Assembly (NCBI GenBank): GCA_019636515.1
Contig: JAHBXI010000001.1
Location: 310,001 to 374,000, forward strand
Direction: 5' to 3'
Source of the DNA: Phycisphaeraceae bacterium
Lineage (GTDB): Bacteria > Planctomycetota > Phycisphaerae > Phycisphaerales > UBA1924
DNA: 64,000 nt
The notes under the pieces were generated by a model. The model searched no databases, was not told where the DNA came from, and saw only the letters and a list, made by a program, of their open reading frames with translations. Position 1 is the first letter of the stretch. Every line of letters begins with the position of its first letter. Positions 34,301-43,187 of the stretch are shown here, piece after piece. The translations under genes were made by a program, and so were the position numbers.

Positions 34301-36545
34301 TCATCTGCCGCCAGATCGCAACCGTCAGCATCGGGGGCTCCCCGGCGATCGACGACCGCATCGTCTCAAGGTTCAGCGCCATGTGCGCCGACATCCGCAG
34401 GCCAACCTCCGGAGAACGGTACCCGTAGTTCAGGAAACGGTGCGCCGCGTACTCCGCCGTCCCCGGCCATGCCCTCGCATCCGCCGAGTACGGCGCCAGG
34501 CCGTCCGCGTACGCCTGGTACGACGACGAGGCCGACACACTCGATGATGGACGCTTCAACTCGCTGGCCTGCAACCGATCCGCCGAAACCTCGTACCGGT
34601 TCGTCTCCGTGCTCTGCACCACCGGGATCTCCGCCGTCCGGATCGGGCGGGCGCCGCTGATCGTCGTCAGACGCTTGCGGACATCCGCCGCCAGGTGCGC
34701 GTAGATCCGTGGCTCGATCGTGCCGTACGACGACGCATCCCTCGCCGAAACCGACAGACGCTCCAGCGCCAGCGGGCGGTTGTCACGCAGCGGGCTGTAC
34801 CGCAGGTACTGCTCCTGGTCCATCGCCGAAGGGCCTTCGTACTTGCCACCCGCCGCGCTCTCCAGCGTCGACGTGAACGACGGATCGTTCGCCCCCCGGT
34901 ACGTCAGCAACTCAAGAAGGTCCTGGTTCCCAAACGGGCTGCGCATCCGCGAGGTATACGTCGGATTCCCCGAGGTGTCCGCGCCCTCCCCGCCCGAAAC
35001 CCCGTCGGGGCTCACGCCCATCGACGCGTAGTACTCGAAACGGCTCTTCGCCCCGGTCGTGGTGTTCGTGTTGGTCCCGAACCGCGACTTGTCCGCTGGC
35101 GAGTTGACATCCGCCAGCGCGGCGATCGTCCCGCGCTCGATCGTGTACGCCATCGACAGGTACGCCCGGTTCCCGATCAGGGGCGTCAGCGGCACGGGAT
35201 CATTCGTGTACCCCGAGTAGTTCGAAGGCCTGAGCGCGTCGTCGAACGGGTTGAAGTTGATTCGCAGTTTGTCGTAGGAAATCATCTCCGGACCGGATTC
35301 CTGCCACGGATCGTTCAGACCCAGCAGCCGGCGAAGGTCCACGTCCGTCGGCGAAGAGCCCGCCCCGAACTTGCCCTCCGAATCCGGCGGAGCCGTGAAA
35401 TCGCCCGCCGTGTTCACGTTCACGCTCGCCGACAGGTCCACCACCCGCGCCGCGAAGAAGTAACGCACGCGGTCGCTGGTGATCCCCAGCACGTCGATCG
35501 GGTTGTCGTAGTCCAGGCCCGTGTCCAGTCGCGGGTCCAGCATCTCGAACCACCGAGAGTCGTAGATCCCGTCCCCATCCGCATCCGCCCACTGGTACGG
35601 ACGGTACGACGGGCTGGACGGCACGCCCTCGGTCAGCGGGGAACCCACCGGCACCGCCGCCCCGCGCTGGCGCATCGTCCAGAACGCCGGGCGGTTCGGA
35701 TCCGAGCCCAGCCCAAAGTCCGTCGCCTGCGTCGGATTGCCGCTCCCATCCGTCAGCGACAGGTTCCTCGCCATGTCCCGGTGGTTGGCGTTGAAGTTCC
35801 CGACGTAGTTCGCCAGCGTCCCACGCATGTTGTGCAGGTTGACGAACCGGCCGTCGGGAGCCACGTTCGTGATGTGCGCCCAGTCACGGCGCTTCAGGTA
35901 CTCCCTGGCCACTTCGGCGGGAGCCGTCGATTCCTCCAGGTCGTGGTTCAGCCACACCGGCTCGGTTGAAGAGAGCCACGGGTCCGAGGGCTTCCACGAA
36001 GACGGCAGGCCCGCCAGGCCGTACTCCGGGCGGTACGTCCCCACCGGGTCGAAGAACCGGCTCGGATCACCCACCAGCGCCTCGGACGAGCGGTTCCAGT
36101 CCGTGTACGGATAGTCGATCGCCTCGCGAAACAGCGGGATGGCGTTGATGGGCACGCCGTCGGCACGCTTCGCCCGCGCCGAACTGTCCGTGTAGAACGT
36201 CGAGAGCGTGTCGTCGGCGATCACCTGCGCGATGTACCTCGCGAACTTCTCCGCGACCTCGTCACGCGAGGAGATCCCAGAACGCCCCGTCGGATCGTCC
36301 GCCAGGCCCAGCGACCCGCGCCGGATCGCCGAACTGAGTTGCTGGTCCGCCCGCCCCACCGCCACGTACACGATCATGAACGCCGAGACGAGCGCGAGGA
36401 TCCCGATAACCAGCACCAGGAACGACCCGCGGCGCGACCGCCCGTCGGAAGCGACCCCCGCGGGGTGGGCACACGCCGGCGCGGACCACCCGTCCGGGGA
36501 CGAACGTCGGCTCTCGAACGTGGATTGGCAAGTGGATCGTCGCAT
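31350..36545 (-). CDS. Giant GspK-like minor pseudopilin
   Basis: A 1,731-residue protein at the end of the secretion cluster. The N-terminus carries a GspK-style prepilin leader, SRRGSFLVLVIGILALVSAF (membrane segment about 42-63), without the Glu+5 of ordinary pilins, as in GspK. Two GspK hallmark phrases occur, SVNVNTAG at about 390 and TVNISTAPLSVLRVLP at about 1,550, the second in the place of the helix-hairpin-helix region that guides the pseudopilus tip. GspK is usually about 320 residues, so this one is five times longer. Between these lie Asp/Ser/Thr/Asn-rich beta-type sequence and several tracts unlike anything I know. A tip or adhesin role is inference. The stop is 135 bp from tRNA-Pro. 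Confidence 0.8.
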   Translation of the reverse strand: MRRSTCQSTFESRRSSPDGWSAPACAHPAGVASDGRSRRGSFLVLVIGILALVSAFMIVYVAVGRADQQLSSAIRRGSLGLADDPTGRSGISSRDEVAEKFARYIAQVIADDTLSTFYTDSSARAKRADGVPINAIPLFREAIDYPYTDWNRSSEALVGDPSRFFDPVGTYRPEYGLAGLPSSWKPSDPWLSSTEPVWLNHDLEESTAPAEVAREYLKRRDWAHITNVAPDGRFVNLHNMRGTLANYVGNFNANHRDMARNLSLTDGSGNPTQATDFGLGSDPNRPAFWTMRQRGAAVPVGSPLTEGVPSSPSYRPYQWADADGDGIYDSRWFEMLDPRLDTGLDYDNPIDVLGITSDRVRYFFAARVVDLSASVNVNTAGDFTAPPDSEGKFGAGSSPTDVDLRRLLGLNDPWQESGPEMISYDKLRINFNPFDDALRPSNYSGYTNDPVPLTPLIGNRAYLSMAYTIERGTIAALADVNSPADKSRFGTNTNTTTGAKSRFEYYASMGVSPDGVSGGEGADTSGNPTYTSRMRSPFGNQDLLELLTYRGANDPSFTSTLESAAGGKYEGPSAMDQEQYLRYSPLRDNRPLALERLSVSARDASSYGTIEPRIYAHLAADVRKRLTTISGARPIRTAEIPVVQSTETNRYEVSADRLQASELKRPSSSVSASSSYQAYADGLAPYSADARAWPGTAEYAAHRFLNYGYRSPEVGLRMSAHMALNLETMRSSIAGEPPMLTVAIWRQMIGNLNGDLVSGLPKPWRDRQYKWSAWPYSSRRGALDASRLSATGADPMGMRVSADAVNVYGVTPQPFITAAASFSIYTDSKGTNDPADSKTYEIGFPTGAPEVEIQGDRTIANSDYLGEVFAVQVVNPFQQSITLGGEIKFTPSATDPNQAVWAATRTRFDYYLEYAGRYYRLAQWSDAGTPDILTDDGPVSVTLGPSESRVFYFTSLPLDVIESRMRNSQDTAEGAVALPVSSDGDPARYFKEWLSTQLSGASFSGKPTFVEQFNPVTGAAIPLTSTTLVDITSRDTTNPTGSTGLVRLWRAMRDPYDASLGNANERWDSSAENPDLPATYASVPEQNLANDLLVDRLRDPNGGSTWRHPVGTGFNKVVGSRGWDWTSDPIELRNARNDNRASGMTFTFAGLVNRRGDEAGNQIERTGLLPAYCVESAFGSGSLSNTAVRTYEIEAGNVKFDVSLRDYQNMGGAHILYKESNSAFDGRDSWFGKQAFAVDPMVNSLPLFNTLGNAPSQWQVLAKDASGEDLQDGAAGMPDEPQYSRSFDSIRPLLWATKKTSTMRGADVLLPLAIGPQFSFRAADMPAATAAQLDERWLTLSEAWALALNYEHNNTVLAASARWKLYSGFGEASPTASPPVYPATDAGRLVIGPSYGDPANPSPATRVLSPFVPFVDRNADGVYTPPTAAQREDVSLGISPAMAVIEQFTSLVGVPSLVKPQFGTVNISTAPLSVLRVLPMLNPTGESTTGFGWWWTNQGGNNSRLDGSVDLAATIASYRDKSWVRRQRDPANLSSPGPTLAFDDRTVGGDPLSDLTNEVNFNGRGGRSDFRGIREQVGLVSAGEILGATRRFLLPGNTAATVSPRDSSNIDFMGWDVGSLHTGGQSRINAAEKGVGSLDYSDMNAVRTDYEVFEDKVLIANAALNSVSARSDFFAVWFVVAGFKSTDVRGLGMNTPMVPSVQRRYVMVVDRSAVTRTGERPRIVFFREVPM

Positions 36546-36672
36546 GGTGAACTCCAGTCATTCATCGGCCCGGCCGCGGCCGCCCGACGCCAACCAACTC
36601 CCGCGCAAACCCTGCCTGTTCCCGGCGAGCGACGCTCGCGCCGTCTCGTGCCGGGCACAAACCCCGCGAGAT

Positions 36673-38514
36673 TCAGGCCCCGCCGACACCGTTGCCGGGG
36701 GTCTTGAACACGAACTGGAACGTCTGCTCCGTCGAGGAATCCAGGGGATCGACCAGCCGGAGCGTCACCCGCACGAACTCGGGCCAGGCCCACGGCCGGC
36801 CCTGCGCCCCGGTCGTGTCCTCGTACCCAAAGTGCGACGTCAGCGCCATGATCGGCGCATTCGCCACACCCGGGTACACCGGCCCGTAGATCAACTCGGG
36901 GAGCACCCGGTCCTTCACCGGCACGCTCCCGCCGGACGAAGCCCACGCCCCCGTCGTCCCCTGCACCAGCGAGCCATCCACCTTGACGAACGGGAACGTG
37001 AACGCCGGCGTCATCACCGCGTCGTTGAAGGCCCGGAACGGGTACGGCCGGGTCAGCATCGGCTCCAGAACCGGGTCGTCCTGCACCCCGTTGCCGTTGA
37101 GGTCGGAGAAACGCGACAGGCCGTACCACACCAGTTCGCTCGTCGCCGGGTCCACCTCACCGAAGGACCAGTCAACGATGAACTCGCTGCATGCCCGCAG
37201 GAAGCCGTGGGACGCCAACTGCAACTGGTCCACCCGAAGGTCCGACGCGGTCAGGTCGTCCGAGGAACTGAAGTTCCCCTCTCGACGCAGCACCTCCATC
37301 AGGAACGGCGGCGCGGGCTCCACCCGCATACGGCCCCCCGTGGGAACCTGCAGCGGAAGCCCGCCGTACGCGGTCATCATCGGCTCGAACGGCGGGGTCC
37401 GCGTCTGGTCCGACTGCGTCGGCCACGCGCTGTCCATCCACGCCTGGGCCTTGAACGTCTTGTTGAACGGCGGTGACGACGACCCGTCCACCTCAAAGAC
37501 GCTCCCCGAAGGGTCCGGGCCGACCGTCGAGTACCAGTTCGTGCTCCCGATGTTCCGAGGGAACAGGCGAGACGACGTCACCACGTCACGAACCTCGCGA
37601 AGGCTCGTCGTCACGATGTCGCACAGACCCGACGAAAGACGCCTCGACCCCGTCCGGAGCATCAGGTTCTTGTTGTTCAAAGGGAACGCCGCCAGCGAAG
37701 CCGGCTGAACCTGGGGCATGCCCGACAGGTGCCGGAAGACGCTCAGCGCCGCCGGCTGCAACGCGACCTGCCCTTCCTTGTCCGACAGTTTCAGCCGCGC
37801 CGCCGGGCTCGATGGATCAAGCCCGAACACCGGCTGAAGATCGTAAATCGTCTGGCGAGGATCCACCAGCAGGCACTGGTGACGCACCAGCGTCCAGTCC
37901 CCCGCGTACTGGTTGGGCGTGTTCGTCTGGCCGAGCCACCCCGCCGCCGTGTTGTAATCCGTCAACGCCGCCGGACGCGGCGCACCGATCACCGGCTGGC
38001 GAGTCCCGTGACCGTAGTAGATCCTCGCCACCCGGGACGTCGCCTGGTACGACGGATGCGCCGGCTCACGGGACGACGCGAACTCGCCCTTCGCAAAGAA
38101 CAGGACCTCGTCGATCCGACGCCCGCGAGCAGGGTTCGCGTCCGTCGGGCCAAGCGAGACGCGCCGCACCTGTGCCTGCGCCCCGCCCGTGTTGGTCATC
38201 TGCTGGCGGATCATCAAAAACCCGTCGCGGGACATCCTCGCGAAATCCTTGCGCATCACCGTCTCGATCTGCGCCGCCTGCGCCGACAACTGGCTGATCC
38301 GCTTCCCCCCGGACACCGTCTTGCCGATCGCCGAAAAAACCGCCGCGATGCCCACCGTGATGATCGCCACCGCCCCCACGGCCACCAGCATCTCCATCAG
38401 CGTGAACCCGCGACGCGCCGACCCGCGACGGACCAACCGCACGCCCGCAAGCACCCGCGTCCACGGGATACCGCGCCTGGCTCGGTCACCAAAGAGGGGG
38501 GCAATCGGTGTCAT
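36673..38514 (-). CDS. GspJ-like pseudopilin (large)
   Basis: A 613-residue protein with a type IV prepilin signal: RRGFTLMEMLVAVGAVAIIT, Gly-1, Phe+1 and Glu+5 intact. The residues after the helix (QAAQIETVMRKDFARMSRDG) resemble GspJ/PilW proteins. GspJ is normally about 200 residues, so the globular domain is about three times larger and contains tracts rich in Pro, Ser and Asp. AAGGAG lies 9 nt before ATG 38514, which rules out the longer reading from 38829. It lies between the GspI-like gene (56 bp) and the GspK-like gene (127 bp). Confidence 0.82.
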   Translation of the reverse strand: MTPIAPLFGDRARRGIPWTRVLAGVRLVRRGSARRGFTLMEMLVAVGAVAIITVGIAAVFSAIGKTVSGGKRISQLSAQAAQIETVMRKDFARMSRDGFLMIRQQMTNTGGAQAQVRRVSLGPTDANPARGRRIDEVLFFAKGEFASSREPAHPSYQATSRVARIYYGHGTRQPVIGAPRPAALTDYNTAAGWLGQTNTPNQYAGDWTLVRHQCLLVDPRQTIYDLQPVFGLDPSSPAARLKLSDKEGQVALQPAALSVFRHLSGMPQVQPASLAAFPLNNKNLMLRTGSRRLSSGLCDIVTTSLREVRDVVTSSRLFPRNIGSTNWYSTVGPDPSGSVFEVDGSSSPPFNKTFKAQAWMDSAWPTQSDQTRTPPFEPMMTAYGGLPLQVPTGGRMRVEPAPPFLMEVLRREGNFSSSDDLTASDLRVDQLQLASHGFLRACSEFIVDWSFGEVDPATSELVWYGLSRFSDLNGNGVQDDPVLEPMLTRPYPFRAFNDAVMTPAFTFPFVKVDGSLVQGTTGAWASSGGSVPVKDRVLPELIYGPVYPGVANAPIMALTSHFGYEDTTGAQGRPWAWPEFVRVTLRLVDPLDSSTEQTFQFVFKTPGNGVGGA

Positions 38515-38570
38515 CACGGACAACTCCTTCGTGGCAACCCGGGCGGAACGCCCGACCGGGGATGGACCCG

Positions 38571-39626
38571 TCACGGGTCGATATCGACGATCGTCACCGA
38601 GGCCGGCGGCTGGGGCGTCATCACGAACAGCACCGAGGCCCCGAGGGTCTTCTGCCTCCATACCGAGCGGCTCAGTTCCGGGGAGAGGCGGATCCACTCC
38701 ACACGCCGACCGTCCGACGCCGTTTCCTCTCCCGCCCGCGTCCCCACCACCGTGTACAGGTTCCCCATGTTGTCCACCAGTTGCTGACCGACCGACTCCG
38801 CCCGCCGAAACGCCCGGCTCGTCGCCCACGACGAATCCCCGTCGTTCACGTCCGCGAACGTCACCAGCGCCGGGTCCGACTCGGTCGAGTCATCACCGCC
38901 CCAGCGAGACAGTTCGATCACGCGCACCCGCGAGTACGCCCCCACCCCGTTGCCCGTCGGCTGACCCAGAGGATCCGTCGCCACCGGACGGCGACGCTGC
39001 CCCGAGGCAACCCCGCGGCCCACCAGCACGTGCGAGAGCGTCCACCCCTGCGCCACCGAGACCTGCGCGTCGATCCGCCGCGTGAACACCACCACCTGCG
39101 CCCCGCCCTCGGCCTTGCGACGCAGCGCGATATCCCACACGTACTGCGGGTCGATCCCCGGCGTAAAAGGCCCCGGGAACATCCGATCCGTGATCGGGAC
39201 GAACAACGCCCCCGACACCGGGTGCGGCAGCGTCACGATCCCCGTCGCCGGGTCCAGACTCCCGAAGTTCGCCGCCGTCTCCGACCACGTGAACCACGGC
39301 GTCGCCGAAAACTCCGGCGCGGAATCCTCGTTGCCGTCGAGGTTCATGTCGTACGCCAGGTTCCGCAGCGACAACGCCAGGTCCCGGCGGCCCGTCACGT
39401 ACGAAGCCGCCGCTCGCGACGCGATCTGACCGTTGATCACGTCCTGGGACTGACGCTGCGAACGGATCACCACCGGGAACACCGCGCCAACCCCCAGCAA
39501 CCCAAGCGCCAGCACCACCACCGCGATCAGAACCTCGATCAGCGAGAACCCACCACGACGACGCGCCGTCAGACGCCCCGCCAGCACCGCCCAACGCCGG
39601 TAGATCCGCCGAAGGTCCCAAGTCAT
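38571..39626 (-). CDS. GspI/PilV-like pseudopilin
   Basis: A 351-residue prepilin-like protein. The leader is long and basic, followed by RGGFSLIEVLIAVVVLALGL with Gly-1 and Glu+5 intact. The VVVLALGLLGVGA run and the following Gln/Arg-rich helix are typical of GspI and PilV. The family is usually 120-180 residues, so the globular part is enlarged. ATG 39626 shares one base with the stop of the GspH-like gene (TGATG) and has GGAGGT upstream, so translation is coupled. Confidence 0.82.
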   Translation of the reverse strand: MTWDLRRIYRRWAVLAGRLTARRRGGFSLIEVLIAVVVLALGLLGVGAVFPVVIRSQRQSQDVINGQIASRAAASYVTGRRDLALSLRNLAYDMNLDGNEDSAPEFSATPWFTWSETAANFGSLDPATGIVTLPHPVSGALFVPITDRMFPGPFTPGIDPQYVWDIALRRKAEGGAQVVVFTRRIDAQVSVAQGWTLSHVLVGRGVASGQRRRPVATDPLGQPTGNGVGAYSRVRVIELSRWGGDDSTESDPALVTFADVNDGDSSWATSRAFRRAESVGQQLVDNMGNLYTVVGTRAGEETASDGRRVEWIRLSPELSRSVWRQKTLGASVLFVMTPQPPASVTIVDIDP

Positions 39627-40774
39627 CAGCGCACCTCCGTTGGACGGCCGCTCGCGTGGTCGATCGTGAACACGAACGCCCCGGCCTCCGACGCGCTCCG
39701 CGGGTCCAGCGCATCGGACGCGAACCACTCGTTGATCCGCCGCGCCACGTCCGCCGCGTTGAACGACCCGAACAGCGTCACGTCAAACTCCGGCGTCATC
39801 GTCCCTCGCCCCGAAGAGCCGTACAGGCTCCCCGTCACCCGGTTCAGCGAGCCCGCCCCCAACGCCGCCGCCAGGTCCGCCTCACGGTACAACGCGATCT
39901 CCGTCACCCCGCGAGCCAGAACCGTGTCCGTCGCCCGGTCGCCGATCAACTCCCGCTTCCGGTCGTCATCCAGTTCGCTCGACCTCGCCGCGAGCACCTG
40001 GGAAACCAGCACGCCCACGTCCTCCCCGCGATTGAACCGAAACAGCCGGTACGGCGACTGCGTCCGGAACGCGTTGGAGGGCGATGGGTCGATCACCAGC
40101 GCCAATCGGCGCTCCCCGGACCTGATCATCCCGGTCCCGGCTTCAAATCGCACCATGAACGTCTGCCGCACCGCTATCCCGAGCGGCTGGTCCTTCACCT
40201 CGTCCCCGACCTTCGGGTTGTAAAAGCCCGTCTCCGGGAAGACCCAGTTCCACCACGGCCGGCCGGAAGGACCCGCCTCGAACTCACGCTTGCCCGGGAT
40301 CGGCTCGTACCAACCCGAATCGTTCCGGCCGCCGTCGTGCAACGCTCCCACCGGGGCCAGGCCGCGAACCATCCACCCCGAAGGCAGCGTAAAAGGCTGC
40401 AACGCCGCCGGAACAAACACGTCGCGAACCGTGTCCTTGTTATCGTTGTCCTTGTCCGTCAACTCGCCCGCCCGCCGGTACACGCCGATCGAGGCCTTCC
40501 CCCCGGGCGTGAAGAAGAACACCGCCGCCGCGTCCTGCCCCGTCTCCGACGTGATCGCCACCGAGCGAGCCGCCGCCAGCGCCACGTCCAACTGGTTCCG
40601 CGCCGAGGCCTCCTCCGTCGAGCGGATGATCGCGTTGACCGATGGCACCGCCACCGCCAGCAGCAGCACCAACAGCGAGACGACCACCAGCAGTTCAAGC
40701 AGCGTAAAGCCGCGCAAACGCCCGGACGACCCGCCCGACGACCGCCAACGCGATGGGAAGTCAGTTCGCCGCAC
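39626..40774 (-). CDS. GspH-like pseudopilin
   Basis: A 382-residue prepilin-like protein with the leader LRGFTLLELLVVVSLLVLLL (Gly-1, Glu+5 intact). The helix end ARNQLDVALAAARSVAITSE matches GspH/FimT, which share an A-x-L-x-x-A-R-x-x-A pattern. The expected length is about 170, so this is again enlarged. The start is GTG 40774 with GGAGGT 5 nt upstream, overlapping the end of the GspG-like gene by 14 bp. A longer reading from 40852 would add an Arg/Trp-rich segment without similarity. Confidence 0.82.
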   Translation of the reverse strand: MRRTDFPSRWRSSGGSSGRLRGFTLLELLVVVSLLVLLLAVAVPSVNAIIRSTEEASARNQLDVALAAARSVAITSETGQDAAAVFFFTPGGKASIGVYRRAGELTDKDNDNKDTVRDVFVPAALQPFTLPSGWMVRGLAPVGALHDGGRNDSGWYEPIPGKREFEAGPSGRPWWNWVFPETGFYNPKVGDEVKDQPLGIAVRQTFMVRFEAGTGMIRSGERRLALVIDPSPSNAFRTQSPYRLFRFNRGEDVGVLVSQVLAARSSELDDDRKRELIGDRATDTVLARGVTEIALYREADLAAALGAGSLNRVTGSLYGSSGRGTMTPEFDVTLFGSFNAADVARRINEWFASDALDPRSASEAGAFVFTIDHASGRPTEVR

Positions 40775-41768
40775 GGCCCACCTCCACCAGGTTGTCCGCC
40801 CACGCCCGGGCACGAAGCGCCGCCTCCGACATCGATTCATCCACCGACGCACCCTCGTACCCGCGCAACGCCTGAACGATCACGTCGATCGGCTCGTCCC
40901 CGAACACACGGTTCGGGCCCGCCATCACGCACGCCCAGTTCGCCCCCGTGATCCGCGGGTCGGCCTGCTCGCGCTGCGAAGCCGACGTCGACGAATGGAA
41001 CTTCGGGTAGTCCGGGCCGATCACCATCGGCGGGATGTTCAGGTCGTCCCACGTCGTCACCGACTGGTTCTTCAGCCACCGGTAGTACCGCACCGGGACC
41101 TGGTTGCGGTCCTGCACGATCACCGTCGGGAAATCCGGGTCGTCGTTGCGGGCCACCGTCAGCGTGCGCCCCCCCACGTCGATGAACGGGCCGAACCGGC
41201 CCTTCTCAAACCCGCCCGAAAGCGTCGGCCGACCCGTCCCGGGGCCGGGCACCAGGTCAACCGGCACCTCCGCCACGCTCGAACGCCGCGGCGCGGACAT
41301 CACCCCCGCCAGGTACACCCCCAGCGAATTCACGCTGAAGCGACGGTCGTTCACCGCCAGCGGGTTGGACATCGAGATGTTCAGGTTCGACCCGCGAAGG
41401 AAGTTCCCGTCCGACGCCGGCGTGTACACCGCGATCGATGAAACCTCCACCGAGTCCACCATCGTCTTCACGATCGTACGCGGCGTCGAGACGTGCTGAT
41501 CCCGAACCAAGGGAGGAGCGAAATCGAACGTCGCCGAAAACGCCGTCATCCCCGTCGTGATCGCGCCCATCACCTGCGTGTCCGCCCCGCGGATCGCCGA
41601 ACGCCTCGCCAGCGACATCGCCGTCAGCAAAATCCCCGACAAGGTCCCCACCACCGCCAGCGTGACCAGCAACTGGATCAGGGTGAAGCCGCGGCCCCGC
41701 GCCCACGACGCCGCCGACCGCATCCGGACCGGGGCCGCGCCGCGAACGCTCGCCTGGGTGTCCTTCAT
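40761..41768 (-). CDS. GspG-like pseudopilin lacking Glu+5
   Basis: A 335-residue prepilin-like protein in the position of the major pseudopilin, directly after gspF. The cleavage region is RGRGFTLIQLLVTLAVVGTL: Gly-1 and Phe+1 are present but position +5 is Gln instead of the near-universal Glu. The globular part is about 270 residues, long for GspG, and lacks the calcium-site signature I would look for. ATG 41768 has AAGGAA 10 nt upstream; GTG 41798, overlapping the gspF stop (GTGA), is an alternative that keeps all signatures. Calling it GspG rests mainly on gene order. Confidence 0.75.
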   Translation of the reverse strand: MKDTQASVRGAAPVRMRSAASWARGRGFTLIQLLVTLAVVGTLSGILLTAMSLARRSAIRGADTQVMGAITTGMTAFSATFDFAPPLVRDQHVSTPRTIVKTMVDSVEVSSIAVYTPASDGNFLRGSNLNISMSNPLAVNDRRFSVNSLGVYLAGVMSAPRRSSVAEVPVDLVPGPGTGRPTLSGGFEKGRFGPFIDVGGRTLTVARNDDPDFPTVIVQDRNQVPVRYYRWLKNQSVTTWDDLNIPPMVIGPDYPKFHSSTSASQREQADPRITGANWACVMAGPNRVFGDEPIDVIVQALRGYEGASVDESMSEAALRARAWADNLVEVGRAAN

Positions 41769-41794
41769 CGTCACGCCATTCCTTTCGACGAACT

Positions 41795-43081
41795 TCACTT
41801 CCCGCCGCCCTGGAGCGACTCGATCATCGCCACCATCGGCATGAACATCGCCACCACGATCGTCCCGACCATCCCGCCCAGCACCACCACCATGATCGGC
41901 TCGAGCAGCGAGACCAGCGCCTCGACCTGCTCGTCAACCTCCTCGTCGTAGTTGTCGGCGATCTTCAGGAGCATCCCGTCGAGTTCGCCCGTCTCCTCGC
42001 CCACGTCGATCATGTTCACCACGATCGCGTCGCACGTCTTGCTCTCGCGCAGGGGGCCCGCGAAACTCTCGCCCTCGCGGATCGAGTCGTGTACGTTCCC
42101 CAGCGCCTTCTCGTAGACGTAGTTCCCCGACGTCTCCTTCGTGATGTTGATCGCCTCCAGGATCGGCACGCCCGCCGAGATCAGCGTCCCCAGCGTCCGC
42201 GTGAAACGCGCGATCGACGACTTGCGGATCAGGCTCCCGAACACCGGGATCTTCAGCATGCACCAGTCCGTCACCGCCCGGCCGACCTCCGCCTTGCGGA
42301 TCAGTTTCAGGCCGATCCAGAGGATGAACGGGCCCGTCAGCACGAACACGAACCCCGGAACCTGCTGCCCGGGAACGTTCCCCGCCACCCAACGGCTCGT
42401 GTTCATCAGCCAGAGCGTGATCGCCGGAAGTTTCACCCCAAAGTCCGTGAAGATCTCCTCGAACTTCGGGATGATGAAGATCATGATGCCCGACAGGATC
42501 AGCACCGCGATCGAAACAACCACGATCGGGTACACCATCGCCCCGCGGATCTTGCGCTTCAGACGCTGCGCCTTTTCCATGAACTCCGACAGACGCTGCA
42601 GGATGATGTCCAGAACACCGCCGATCTCGCCCGCGTTGACCATCTTCACAAACAGGCGGTTGAAGGCGCGCGGGAACTTGCTCATCGCCTCCGACAGGCT
42701 CGAACCGCCCTCCACCTCGTCGCACACGCCCTGCAGGATGTTCTTCATCAGCCCGGGCTTCTGCTGGCCCTCGAGGATCTGCAGCGAACGCAGCAGCGGA
42801 AGACCCGCGTCCTGCAGCGTCGACAACTGCCTCGTGAACAGCGTCAGCAGTTTCGGGCTCACCCGCCCGATCCCGCCGCCGCCGCCTCGCTTCTTCTTCT
42901 TCGCCGCGGGCTTGGCCGCGTCCTTCTCCGCCTGCTTCTTGGCCTTCTGCTCACGCACCGACGTCGGGAAGAAACCCTGCGAGCGGATCTTCTGAACCGC
43001 CTCGTCGTTGGTCGACGCGTCAACCGTCCCCTTCTGGGGCTTCCCCGCCGCGTTCAACGCCTCGTATGCGAACGTCGCCAT
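41795..43081 (-). CDS. Type II secretion/type IV pilus platform protein GspF/PilC
   Basis: Inner-membrane platform protein, 428 residues. It begins with the typical FAYEALNAAGKPQKGTVDA, then a Lys/Ala-rich linker (about 46-70, with a GGGGG run) that is longer than usual. Two T2SSF domains follow (about 75-200 and 280-400), with three membrane segments, near 185, 240 and 405. Signatures include FTRQLSTLQDAGLPLLRSL and FTRTLGTLISAGVPILEAI. It works with the assembly ATPase encoded just upstream (106 bp). Confidence 0.93.
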   Translation of the reverse strand: MATFAYEALNAAGKPQKGTVDASTNDEAVQKIRSQGFFPTSVREQKAKKQAEKDAAKPAAKKKKRGGGGGIGRVSPKLLTLFTRQLSTLQDAGLPLLRSLQILEGQQKPGLMKNILQGVCDEVEGGSSLSEAMSKFPRAFNRLFVKMVNAGEIGGVLDIILQRLSEFMEKAQRLKRKIRGAMVYPIVVVSIAVLILSGIMIFIIPKFEEIFTDFGVKLPAITLWLMNTSRWVAGNVPGQQVPGFVFVLTGPFILWIGLKLIRKAEVGRAVTDWCMLKIPVFGSLIRKSSIARFTRTLGTLISAGVPILEAINITKETSGNYVYEKALGNVHDSIREGESFAGPLRESKTCDAIVVNMIDVGEETGELDGMLLKIADNYDEEVDEQVEALVSLLEPIMVVVLGGMVGTIVVAMFMPMVAMIESLQGGGK

Positions 43082-43187
43082 GATTCACGCTCCGGGCACG
43101 CCCGCGGCGCGCCGATCCAGTCCCGTCGCCCACAACCCGATCCGCCACGAACCGACATCAACCCGCCGGGGGTCAAGAACCACCCTC

